This document shows, one piece after another, positions 7,230 through 14,363 of a stretch of 15,375 nt of DNA (its first letter is position 1; each line of letters opens with the position of its first letter). The position numbers and the translations under genes were made by a program. Source of the stretch: Phycisphaeraceae bacterium (lineage in GTDB: Bacteria > Planctomycetota > Phycisphaerae > Phycisphaerales > Phycisphaeraceae). The notes below the pieces were generated by a model, which saw only the letters and a program-made list of their open reading frames with translations, was not told where the DNA came from and searched no databases. The stretch covers positions 1 through 15,375 of the forward strand of contig PUMS01000468.1 of assembly GCA_003551485.1 (NCBI GenBank). The letters run 5' to 3'.

Positions 7230-10200
7230 GCATGTGGTATCCCTGGTGCGAGCAGATCAACCTGGAAGTGAAGCAGCGCATCTCGGCCGAGGATGCCCAG
7301 CGCCAGATGCGCACAGCGCACGAAATCCTCCGCCGTCTCAACGATCAGCCCGGTGTGATCCTGGCTGATGAGGTGGGCATGGGCAAGACCTTCGTCTCAC
7401 TGGCGGTGGCCGCATCCGTGGCCCTGGCGCCGCGGCAGACGCGGCCGGTGGTGGTGATGGTACCGCCCTCGCTGCGCGAGAAGTGGCCCAACGACTTTGC
7501 CCTGTTTCGCGAGCGATGTCTCGATGCATCGATCCACGACAGGCTCGACTCCGTGTCGGTGCAGCGTCCCGCTGCTTTCCTGCGCGCACTCGGCCGCAGG
7601 CGGACGATCATCTTCCTGCCCCACGGGGCGCTCAGCCGCAGCCTGCGCGACCCGTGGATGAAGGTGGCGCTGATTCAGCGGGCAATGAAGCGCCGTCGTG
7701 ACCAGCGCCTGCGCAAGGCGGTGGCCCGCTGGTTGCCCCACCTGGTGCGGGGTCTGCCCGGCCCGCGGCGTGGCGCTGAGGGACTCTGGGATGAGCTGTT
7801 GCGCAAGCAGCCGGATCGGTGGCCGGACGTGCTCTGGAACTGGGGCGTCGATCCGCGAAAGGGCGGTGGCGATGAGCATGGGGACGATGCGGACCCGACC
7901 GAAGTGGAACTGGTGCCGGCGGAGGTGATGGAAGCGCTGGAGCGCATCGACCTGCGGCCGCTCTACGATGAGATCGCCGCGAACATGCCCAGGAGGCCGA
8001 GTCCCACCATCGATGCGCGCCTCCAGCGGGCTCGCCAGGCGGTGACGGCGACGCTCAAGGACGTCTGGAAGCAGTGCATGACGGCGACGCGGTATCGGGC
8101 GCCGCTGCTGATCCTGGATGAGGCCCACCACCTCAAGAACCCGAAGACGCGCCTGGCCTCGCTGTTTCAGACGAAGGAGGCCGGTGAGGATGCCGAACAG
8201 CTCGTCGGCCCCCTGGCCGACATTTTCGACCGCATGCTCTTTCTCACCGCCACCCCCTTCCAACTCGGCCACCACGAACTGTGCGAGGTGCTGCGGCGAT
8301 TCAGGGCCATCAACTGGCAACAGAGCCGCAACCGGCCGGCGGACGATAAGCAAGCGTATGAAGAAAGGGTCAAGGAACTTAGGAAACGTCTCGACCATGC
8401 CCAGATATGTGCCGTGAGGTTCGACAAGCGTTGGGGAAAGCTCACATTCGAGGATGTAGACCCTGGGGCGGATGAAGAGCGTGATGTCGCCGCGTGGTGG
8501 CGCCGGGTCTGCTGCGATGAGAATGCGGATGGTCATGTCGCCCAGGTCGTGAAAGCCTTCCATGAGACGCACCGGGCCATGCGCGAAGCGGAGGTGCTGC
8601 TGCGGCCGTGGGTGATCCGCCACCGCAAGCCGCGCCGACTTCCCCACTGCGATGTGCCCATCCCGCGACGGCGTACCCTCACCGGCCGGGCGATCATGGA
8701 AGATGGGCAGCCGCATGACAGCAACGTCCCCCTGTACCGTGGCATCCATCCCGGCATATCGATCGATGATGATGAATCGCTGATGCCCTTCCTGCTGGCG
8801 GCGCGCGCCACCGCCTGCACGCGCGAGTCGCGGCCGATCTTCGCCGAGGGGCTGGCTTCGAGCTACGAGGCCTTCCGTCATACGCGGCAGCAGACATCCC
8901 AGCCGGAGCCAGAATCGCCAACGGACGGAGACGATGAGTCATCCAACGGTGAGGGTGCTGTCGAGGCGCCGGTATCGACAGACGACCAGCGCCTCAGGTG
9001 GTACCTGGATCAGCTCGACCTGATGGTGCCGCTGGAGCGGCGGGGCGCTTCGGCACGCCATCCTAAGGTACGGGCGACGGTGCAGCGGGCGATCGAGTTG
9101 TGGCGGCGAGGTGAGAAGGTGCTGGTCTTCTGCCACTTCGTGCAGACCGGCCGCGCCTTGAGAAGTGCCATCAGCGATGAACTGCACACGGTACTGGTGT
9201 CCGAAGCGGCGCGGGTGCTGGGCAGGGAGCCTGAGCAGGCGGACGCCGAGCTGACGCGAATCGGCGAGCGGTTCGAGGATCGCGAGGCCCCCATCCGCCT
9301 CGCCTTTGAAGAGTGCGTGGGGCGCATCGTGGCCGGCTTTCCGGCACTTGCAGAGCACCGCGATGCCTGGACCGCGATTCTCCGCCGCAACATGCGAACG
9401 CCCTGGTTCCTGGCCCGCTTCTTCCCCCTGCGCGATCACAGCGATGCCAACGCGGCGATCGACCGGGCGCTGGAGGCGCAGGATGGGTCCGGGCTGACGC
9501 TTCGCGAGTTGATCGAGCACTTCTTCCGGTTCCTTCAGGAGCGCTGCGGTGAGCATGACCGCGAGGAGTACCGCGAAGCGCTCGAGCGCATCCATCCGGG
9601 CAGCTACTTCACCAGGGAGCAGCCGCTGACCGACGATGAGGTGCAGGGCGACCCTCCGGACCGCATCCTTCCCAACGTCCGGCTGGTCAACGGAGACACG
9701 GCCCGCGAGACGCGGCGGCGGCTCATGCTGGCCTTCAACACGCCCTTTGCGCCCGAGATTCTGATCGCCAGCAGCGTGATGGCCGAGGGAGTCGACCTTC
9801 AACTCGCCTGCCGCTACGTGATCCACCACGACCTGTGCTGGAACCCGAGCACGCTCGAACAGCGCACCGGCCGTATTGACCGCATCGGCGCCAAGGCCGA
9901 GCATTGCCGGCAACCGATCCACATCTTCTTGCCCTACATCGCCGAGACGCAGGATGAGAAGATGTACCGCGTGGTCAGCGACCGCGACCGCTGGTTCAAC
10001 ATCGTCATGGGCGAGAAGTTCACCGTCGACGCCCAGAGCACCGACCGACTGGCCGAGCGAATCCCGCTGCCGCAGGCCGTGGCCGAGGCGCTGCGATTCC
10101 GGCTGGGGTTGGATGAGCGAGTCGAAGCAACATCACCGATGCCCGCGGCGGAAGCGACCGCCGAACACGCGCCCATGCAGACAGCGCCCGCCGCGCCGTC

Positions 10201-10285
10201 ACCGGCTGACACCGTACCTGCCGGCGACACAGCGCCCACCGGCCCTCAGCCTGATGCGCCAGTGCAACAGCCCCCGGTCGAGTAG
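7226..10285 (+). CDS. SNF2/RapA-like DEAH-box superfamily 2 helicase, third gene of nuclease/helicase cassette
   Basis: The protein has 1019 residues and is a predicted ATP-dependent DNA translocase. Motif I is DEVGMGKT (residues 48-55), motif II is DEAH (298-301, followed by HLKNPKTR as in SNF2 proteins), motif III is TATP (341-344), motif IV lies around 632-637 (VLVFCH), motif V starts near 846 (LIASSVMAEGVDL), and motif VI is QRTGRIDRIG (879-888), which is close to RapA. All core ATPase residues are present. Three regions are enlarged: about 240 residues between motifs I and II, about 290 between III and IV, and about 210 inside the second RecA domain. The last 45 or so residues are a Pro/Ala/Thr-rich disordered tail. 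The start is GTG 7226, overlapping the previous stop as GTGA, with GAGAGG (7212-7217) 8 nt upstream; ATG 7232 is an alternative. The tight coupling argues for a complex with the phospholipase D-like protein. Confidence 0.92.
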   Translation: MSMWYPWCEQINLEVKQRISAEDAQRQMRTAHEILRRLNDQPGVILADEVGMGKTFVSLAVAASVALAPRQTRPVVVMVPPSLREKWPNDFALFRERCLDASIHDRLDSVSVQRPAAFLRALGRRRTIIFLPHGALSRSLRDPWMKVALIQRAMKRRRDQRLRKAVARWLPHLVRGLPGPRRGAEGLWDELLRKQPDRWPDVLWNWGVDPRKGGGDEHGDDADPTEVELVPAEVMEALERIDLRPLYDEIAANMPRRPSPTIDARLQRARQAVTATLKDVWKQCMTATRYRAPLLILDEAHHLKNPKTRLASLFQTKEAGEDAEQLVGPLADIFDRMLFLTATPFQLGHHELCEVLRRFRAINWQQSRNRPADDKQAYEERVKELRKRLDHAQICAVRFDKRWGKLTFEDVDPGADEERDVAAWWRRVCCDENADGHVAQVVKAFHETHRAMREAEVLLRPWVIRHRKPRRLPHCDVPIPRRRTLTGRAIMEDGQPHDSNVPLYRGIHPGISIDDDESLMPFLLAARATACTRESRPIFAEGLASSYEAFRHTRQQTSQPEPESPTDGDDESSNGEGAVEAPVSTDDQRLRWYLDQLDLMVPLERRGASARHPKVRATVQRAIELWRRGEKVLVFCHFVQTGRALRSAISDELHTVLVSEAARVLGREPEQADAELTRIGERFEDREAPIRLAFEECVGRIVAGFPALAEHRDAWTAILRRNMRTPWFLARFFPLRDHSDANAAIDRALEAQDGSGLTLRELIEHFFRFLQERCGEHDREEYREALERIHPGSYFTREQPLTDDEVQGDPPDRILPNVRLVNGDTARETRRRLMLAFNTPFAPEILIASSVMAEGVDLQLACRYVIHHDLCWNPSTLEQRTGRIDRIGAKAEHCRQPIHIFLPYIAETQDEKMYRVVSDRDRWFNIVMGEKFTVDAQSTDRLAERIPLPQAVAEALRFRLGLDERVEATSPMPAAEATAEHAPMQTAPAAPSPADTVPAGDTAPTGPQPDAPVQQPPVE

Positions 10286-10309
10286 TCGACATCCGCAGGC
10301 GTTTTCATC

Positions 10310-10327
10310 CGCCCGGCTCATCGGGCG
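10310..10327. terminator. Small GC hairpin between convergent helicase and glyA genes
   Basis: The inverted repeat CGCCCG (10310-10315) / CGGGCG (10322-10327) has a 6-nt loop and fills the short gap between the two convergent stop codons. Neither side has a U-tract, so it is at best a weak bidirectional terminator or RNA end stabiliser. Confidence 0.35.
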
Positions 10328-10332
10328 CACAT

Positions 10333-11619
10333 TCAATGCCCCATCGGGAACTGGCGGCACAGTTCGCGCACATCGGCGTTGACGGCCTTGAGGTCGTCGG
10401 CGTTGCCTTTGCTGCGGAAGGTGCGGTCGATGAGGTCGGCGATGGTCTGCATCTGGGGCGGTTTCATGCCGCGGGTGGTCAGGGCGGGGGTGCCGAGGCG
10501 CACGCCGCTGGTGACGAAGGGGGAGCGGGCATCGTTGGGGACGGTGTTCTTGTTGGCGATGATGCCGGCCTGCTCCAGCCACAGGGAGGCATCCTTGCCG
10601 GTGAGGTCGGGGTCGGTCCTGGACAGGTCGACCAGCATCAGGTGGTTGTCGGTGCCGCGCGAGGCCAGGTGCCAGCCGCGGCCGGTGAGGGCCTCGGCCA
10701 GCGCGGCGGCGTTGGTCACCACCTGGCGGGCGTAGTCGGCGAAGGCGGGCTGGAGGGCTTCGTGGAAGCAGACGGCCTTGCCGGCGATCACGTGCATCAG
10801 CGGGCCGCCCTGGGTGCCGGGGAAGATGGCCTTGTCGAACTTTTTGGCCAGGTCCTCGCTGTTGGTCAGGATCAGTCCGCCGCGCGGGCCGCGCAGGGTC
10901 TTGTGCGTGGTGGTGGTGACCACGTCGCAGTGGGGGAAGGGTGAGGGGTGAGCGCCGCCGGCGACGAGGCCGGCGATATGGGCGATGTCGGCCATCAGCA
11001 GGGCGCCGCACTTGTCGGCGATCCGGCGGAAGCGCTCGAAGTCGATCACCCGCGGGTAGGCCGAGTAGCCGCACATGAGCAGCTTCGGCTTGTGCTCCAT
11101 GGCCAGCTTCTCGACCGCATCGTAGTCGATGTAGCCGTAGTCGGGCCGCGATTCATCGTAGACCAGCGGGTAGTGGACGGGCTTGAACCACTTGCCCGAG
11201 AGGTTCACCGGCGAGCCGTGGGTGAGGTGTCCGCCGTCGGAGAGGACCACGCTCATGTAGGTGTCACCGGGCTCGAGCAGGGCGAAGAAGACGCCGACGT
11301 TGGCGTTGGCCCCGCTGTGGGGCTGGACGTTGGCGAAGCGGCAGTTGAACAGGCGTGTGGCGCGTTCGATGGCGAGTTCCTCGACCTCATCGTAGAACTC
11401 GCAGCCGGAGTAGTAGCGCTTGCGGGGGTAGCCTTCGCAGTACTTGTTGGTCAGGCAGGAGCCGACGGCGGCCATGACGGCGCTGCTGGTGTGGTTCTCG
11501 CTGGCGATCATCTCGAGGGTCTGATCCTGTCGCTTCTGCTCGGCATCGATGAGCCGGGCGATGTCCGGATCGGTCTCTGTGAGGGAGGGGATGGATGTAT
11601 GGGTGCCTGCGGTGCTCAT
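10333..11619 (-). CDS. glyA: Serine hydroxymethyltransferase
   Basis: The protein has 428 residues, the usual length. It is a PLP enzyme that converts serine and tetrahydrofolate to glycine and 5,10-methylene-THF in the cytoplasm. The PLP-binding lysine is Lys240 in TTTTHKTLRGPRGG. Other signatures are EMIASENHTS near the N-terminus, NKYCEGYPRKRYYSGCE, QPHSGANANVGVF, and MADIAHIAGLVAGG with the PLP-contacting Asp and His. I chose ATG 11619 because AGGAG (11626-11630) lies exactly 6 nt upstream. The longer frame from 11733 adds a Pro/Thr-rich leader that runs through an intergenic repeat. metF lies 226 nt upstream on the same strand and consumes the methylene-THF made here. No good promoter is visible in the spacer, so transcription from the metF promoter is plausible. 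The gene converges on the helicase with a gap of only 47 nt. Confidence 0.97.
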   Translation of the reverse strand: MSTAGTHTSIPSLTETDPDIARLIDAEQKRQDQTLEMIASENHTSSAVMAAVGSCLTNKYCEGYPRKRYYSGCEFYDEVEELAIERATRLFNCRFANVQPHSGANANVGVFFALLEPGDTYMSVVLSDGGHLTHGSPVNLSGKWFKPVHYPLVYDESRPDYGYIDYDAVEKLAMEHKPKLLMCGYSAYPRVIDFERFRRIADKCGALLMADIAHIAGLVAGGAHPSPFPHCDVVTTTTHKTLRGPRGGLILTNSEDLAKKFDKAIFPGTQGGPLMHVIAGKAVCFHEALQPAFADYARQVVTNAAALAEALTGRGWHLASRGTDNHLMLVDLSRTDPDLTGKDASLWLEQAGIIANKNTVPNDARSPFVTSGVRLGTPALTTRGMKPPQMQTIADLIDRTFRSKGNADDLKAVNADVRELCRQFPMGH

Positions 11620-11625
11620 GGTGGG

Positions 11626-11630
11626 CTCCT
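11626..11630 (-). promoter_or_regulatory. glyA ribosome binding site
   Basis: AGGAG reads on the minus strand, 6 nt from ATG 11619. It fixes the glyA start against the much longer open frame that begins at 11733. Confidence 0.65.
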
Positions 11631-11673
11631 GCGGTATCTCTTTGTGGTTGTGGTTGTCGGATGGTTGGGTGTA

Positions 11674-11691
11674 GGTCGTGGGTCGTGGGTC
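11674..11691. repeat. Short 7-nt tandem repeat upstream of glyA
   Basis: GGTCGTG occurs twice in direct succession, followed by GGTC (about 2.6 copies). It lies in what would be the glyA leader if the gene is read from metF. The function is unknown and chance cannot be excluded. Confidence 0.4.
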
Positions 11692-11749
11692 AGGCATGAC
11701 CGCACGGGGCGGCGCGGCGGGGCATGTCCGCATCCTCCCTCACCCCCGG

Positions 11750-11781
11750 CCCCTCTCCCACCCCCGGAAGGGGGAGAGGGG
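11750..11781. repeat. REP-like palindrome in the metF-glyA spacer
   Basis: CCCCTCTCCC (11750-11759) pairs perfectly with GGGAGAGGGG (11772-11781). The 12-nt loop is itself partly self-complementary around GGAA. Hairpins of this CCTCTCCC...GGGAGAGG type are scattered intergenic repeats in many GC-rich bacteria. On either strand it would form a very stable RNA hairpin between metF and glyA, where it could attenuate or stabilise the message. No U-tract follows. Confidence 0.65.
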
Positions 11782-11799
11782 TGTAAGGGGCCGCCGCGC

Positions 11800-11845
11800 G
11801 GCCGGGGCCTTCCGGGCCTTCCGGGGGCCGGGGGGCTTCCGGGGG
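11800..11845. repeat. GGAA-centred C/G-rich repeat cluster after metF
   Basis: Three near-copies of a CCCGGAAG unit (seen as CTTCCGGG on plus) are strung together directly downstream of the metF stop. The 17-nt block at 11800-11816 is the exact reverse complement of 466-482. Together with the neighbouring palindrome, this looks like an intergenic repeat family of the host genome. Confidence 0.5.
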
Positions 11846-12766
11846 TCAGGCCTGTTGGAGGGCGCGGCTGTCGCTGAGGCCGAGGGTCTGGTAGATCTGG
11901 CGCGTGGCATCGCTCTTGTTCAGCGTGTAAAAGTGGATGCCGCGGACGTTGTTGTCCAGCAGGTCCAGGCACTGCTGCGTGGCCCAGTGGATGCCCACGC
12001 GCCGGGCGGCCTCCTCATCGTCGCCGCAGCGGTCCAGCGCGGCCAGCAGCGGCGCCGGGTAGCGCGAGCCGGCGGCGAGTTCGGCCATGCGCTTCATGCC
12101 CTTGCGGTTGGTGATGGGCATGATGCCGGCGATGATGGGCACGTGGATGCCCGCCAGCTCGCACCGGTCGCGGAAGTCGTAGAAGTCGCGGTTCTCGAAG
12201 AAGAGCTGGGTGCAGATGTAATCGGCGCCGGCATCGATCTTGGCCTTGAGGTAGTCCATCTCCAGCAGGCAATTGGGCGTGGCGGGGTGTCCCTCGGGGA
12301 AGCCGGCCACGCCGATGCCGAAGCCGCGGCGGTCGGGATGGGCGCCCGCGGCATTGAAGCGCTTGACGAAGCTGACCAGGTCCGCGGCGTGCTGGAAGGC
12401 ATCGGTGGCGCGGTCGTGGTCGGGCATGGTTCGCGGCGGGTCGCCGCCGAGGGCGAGGATGTTGCCGATGCCGCCCTCGGCGTAGCGCTCGAGGATGTCC
12501 TGGATGTCCTGCTCACCGTGGCAGACGCAGGTCAGGTGCGGGATGGGCGTGAGGTTGGTCTCGCGCTTGATTCGCATGACCAGCTTGTGGGTCTGCTCGC
12601 GCGTGGTGCCGCCGGCGCCGTAGGTGACCGAGACGAACGATGGGCGAAGCTTTTCGAGTTGCTGTATGTTCTGAAACAGCGATTCCCAGCCCTCGGGCGT
12701 CTTGGGCGGGAAGAACTCGAAGGAGGTGGTCACCCTTTCGCGTTCAAAAATATCCTGAATGTGCAT
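11846..12766 (-). CDS. metF: Methylenetetrahydrofolate reductase
   Basis: The protein has 306 residues from ATG 12766, normal for bacterial MetF. It is a FAD-dependent TIM-barrel enzyme that reduces 5,10-methylene-THF to 5-methyl-THF, the methyl donor for methionine synthesis. Signatures are FEFFPPKT (residues 16-23, with catalytic Glu17), SVTYGAGG near 46-53, NILALGGDPP, and the FPEGHP segment in the folate/NADH site. An in-frame GTG at 12772 is an alternative start. GAGGA upstream is 9 nt from the ATG and 3-4 nt from the GTG, so the ATG is preferred. A strong promoter lies about 40 nt upstream. glyA follows on the same strand, giving a folate one-carbon pair. The spacer holds a stable palindrome that could decouple their expression. 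Confidence 0.96.
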   Translation of the reverse strand: MHIQDIFERERVTTSFEFFPPKTPEGWESLFQNIQQLEKLRPSFVSVTYGAGGTTREQTHKLVMRIKRETNLTPIPHLTCVCHGEQDIQDILERYAEGGIGNILALGGDPPRTMPDHDRATDAFQHAADLVSFVKRFNAAGAHPDRRGFGIGVAGFPEGHPATPNCLLEMDYLKAKIDAGADYICTQLFFENRDFYDFRDRCELAGIHVPIIAGIMPITNRKGMKRMAELAAGSRYPAPLLAALDRCGDDEEAARRVGIHWATQQCLDLLDNNVRGIHFYTLNKSDATRQIYQTLGLSDSRALQQA

Positions 12767-12812
12767 TCGCACTTTTCCTCAAAAGAAGGGCCGTGACCTG
12801 TGAACAGCGAAG

Positions 12813-12842
12813 AGCATAGACGCCCACACGGGGTCGGGTCAA
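12813..12842 (-). promoter_or_regulatory. Sigma70-type promoter of metF (and possibly glyA)
   Basis: TTGACC (12842-12837) and TATGCT (12818-12813) read on the minus strand with an 18-nt spacer. The predicted transcription start is near 12806, giving a 5' leader of about 40 nt. I see no riboswitch-like structure in so short a leader. Confidence 0.6.
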
Positions 12843-12891
12843 GTGGCGGCCGCGGGGGCGGGCACGGGTTGAATCGGCGCAAGTTACTGTC

Positions 12892-13641
12892 ATGGAGGAT
12901 GTTGTCATCGCTGATGGCCCCCTGATCGGCATTACTCCCAGCGGACCGTGCGGTCCGGACATGCGCCGTCGGTACGAGCTGGCCGTGGCCTACATCGATG
13001 CGGTGTCGCGCAGCGGCGGTGTGCCCATCGTGCTGCCGCAGCAGCCGCAACACGCCGCGGGGTATGCGCTGCGCTGCGATGGGCTGATGCTTACCGGTGG
13101 CGATGACCCGGCAATGGAGCCGTTCGGTGAGCCGACCGACCCGCGGGCACGCGTGATCGACCCGCAGCGCCAGGCCTTCGAGCTGGCCCTGCTGGCGGCC
13201 GCGGCGGAGAAGCAGGACCTGGCCGTCCTGGGCATTTGCCTGGGGATGCAGCTCATGGCGCTGGCCGCGGGCGGCCGGCTCGATCAATACATGCCCGATC
13301 ACCTGGCGGCCGCCTGCGATCACCAGGATGACCACCGCCACGCGGTCGTGAGCGAGGTGCCCGATTCCGTGATCGCGCACCTGATGGGCTCGGCGCCCGG
13401 TGGGGATGGGTTGACGGTGGTCTCCAGCCACCGCCAGGCGGTGACGGATCCGGGCCGGCTTCGCTGCATTGCCCGGTCGGCCGACGGTGTGATCGAAGCG
13501 GTGGATGACCCAGCGCGGCCGTTCTACGTCGGCGTGCAGTGGCATCCGGAGCGCGGTGGGGATGAGCCGCTCAGCCTCGGGCTGATTGGCGCTTTCGTTC
13601 GAGCCGCTCGTAATGCCAGGTCCACAGCACCACGGCGATGA
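12892..13641 (+). CDS. Class I glutamine amidotransferase-like hydrolase (peptidase C26, PuuD-like)
   Basis: The protein has 249 residues and is a predicted cytoplasmic gamma-glutamyl hydrolase. The nucleophile elbow GICLGMQ places the catalytic Cys at residue 116. The other triad members are His218 and Glu220 in QWHPE. The N-terminal PLIGITP and the LMLTGGDDP motif are typical of the PuuD/YvdE branch, which hydrolyses gamma-glutamyl-GABA and similar amides. The true substrate is not shown by the sequence, and no polyamine genes are nearby. ATG 12892 is the only start before the first core strand, and it has no upstream Shine-Dalgarno. The gene is divergent from metF. Its last 71 nt overlap the end of lspA on the other strand, so the two mRNAs would be complementary at their 3' ends. 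A gene symbol is withheld because PuuD specificity is not established. Confidence 0.92.
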   Translation: MEDVVIADGPLIGITPSGPCGPDMRRRYELAVAYIDAVSRSGGVPIVLPQQPQHAAGYALRCDGLMLTGGDDPAMEPFGEPTDPRARVIDPQRQAFELALLAAAAEKQDLAVLGICLGMQLMALAAGGRLDQYMPDHLAAACDHQDDHRHAVVSEVPDSVIAHLMGSAPGGDGLTVVSSHRQAVTDPGRLRCIARSADGVIEAVDDPARPFYVGVQWHPERGGDEPLSLGLIGAFVRAARNARSTAPRR

Positions 13642-14263
13642 CGCCCAGCACAAGCGCCATGTCGGCGACGTTGAAAATCCACGGATACAGGTCCTGCCTC
13701 CCCCCGGGCCAGCTCAGGCCGAAGGGCAGTCGCACATCGGGAAACAGGTGCAGCATGTCGCGCACGCCGTTGTAGAGTGCCCGGTCGTAGAGATTGCCCA
13801 ACGCCCCGCCGAGGATCATCGCCAGGGCGATGTGCAGGCCCCGGCGACTGGCATCGGAGCGGACGAAGATGAAGGTAATCACCGCCGCGGCGATGATGCT
13901 GATGAGGATGAACAGGCGCTGCGCGCCCTGGCCGAGGCCGAAGACGGCGCCGGTGTTGATCGTCAGCCGCAGGTCCAGCACGATGGGGATGGCGGTGCGG
14001 CCTTCGTGCGGCGGGATGGCGGTGGTGGGCTCACCCGCGCGTCGGGGGGGCAGGGCGACCCATCGGCCGTCTTCGGTCCGCGCTTCGATGATGGGCTGGC
14101 CGTCCTCCCCGCCGCGGGCCAGCCGCAGCGGCAGATCGGCGACGGTGCGGAAGGACCAGTATTTGGTGGCCAGGTCCGTGACCAGCACCGCCAGGGCGAT
14201 GCCCAGATAGAGGGCGAGGGCCCGTCGGCAGCGGTAGGCCGGCGTTGGGGTCTTGTGGCTCAT
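13571..14263 (-). CDS. lspA: Lipoprotein signal peptidase (signal peptidase II)
   Basis: The protein has 230 residues and is an inner-membrane aspartyl protease that removes the signal peptide of diacylglyceryl-modified prolipoproteins. Four hydrophobic helices are visible at about 15-33, 117-134, 142-158 and 195-215. The catalytic aspartates are Asp160 in GNLYDR and Asp201 in FNVADM, and the NTGAVFG motif is at 103-109. It is longer than the common 160-170 residues. About 45 extra residues (roughly 41-90) sit in the periplasmic loop after helix 1, and about 15 more lie between the two catalytic segments. ATG 14263 was chosen because the first helix starts shortly after; the longer open frame upstream is Arg/Ser/Pro-rich noise. 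There is no Shine-Dalgarno. It lies 100 nt after the DksA-like gene on the same strand and is probably co-transcribed with it. Confidence 0.95.
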   Translation of the reverse strand: MSHKTPTPAYRCRRALALYLGIALAVLVTDLATKYWSFRTVADLPLRLARGGEDGQPIIEARTEDGRWVALPPRRAGEPTTAIPPHEGRTAIPIVLDLRLTINTGAVFGLGQGAQRLFILISIIAAAVITFIFVRSDASRRGLHIALAMILGGALGNLYDRALYNGVRDMLHLFPDVRLPFGLSWPGGRQDLYPWIFNVADMALVLGVIAVVLWTWHYERLERKRQSARG

Positions 14264-14363
14264 GATGCGGTCCGGCCGCGTGGGAACCGGTGGCGATGGT
14301 GTGGCGGAGGGGCGGTCTTGGCGCGGGAAGCAGCGGAGAGTGGCGAGGGAGCGCGGCGGGGGG

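Noticed and set aside
7397..9922. Long minus-strand open frames opposite the helicase gene (494 and 327 codons)
   Set aside because: The plus-strand frame carries all helicase motifs in order. The antisense frames have shadow-like Arg/His-rich composition.
3746..10285. Assignment of the cassette as DISARM or a Dpd (7-deazaguanine) system
   Set aside because: A PLD-like and an SNF2-like gene are shared, but there is no DrmA, DrmB, methyltransferase, DpdA transglycosylase or queuosine-type gene in the window.
10948..12796. Plus-strand open frames of 309 and 372 codons opposite glyA and metF
   Set aside because: The opposite strand encodes unmistakable GlyA and MetF. The antisense frames are Gly/Val/Ala-rich shadows.
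12869..12890. Promoter for the C26 hydrolase gene (TTGAAT with TACTGT)
   Set aside because: The spacing is only about 10 nt and the -10 would abut the start codon. The real promoter was not found.
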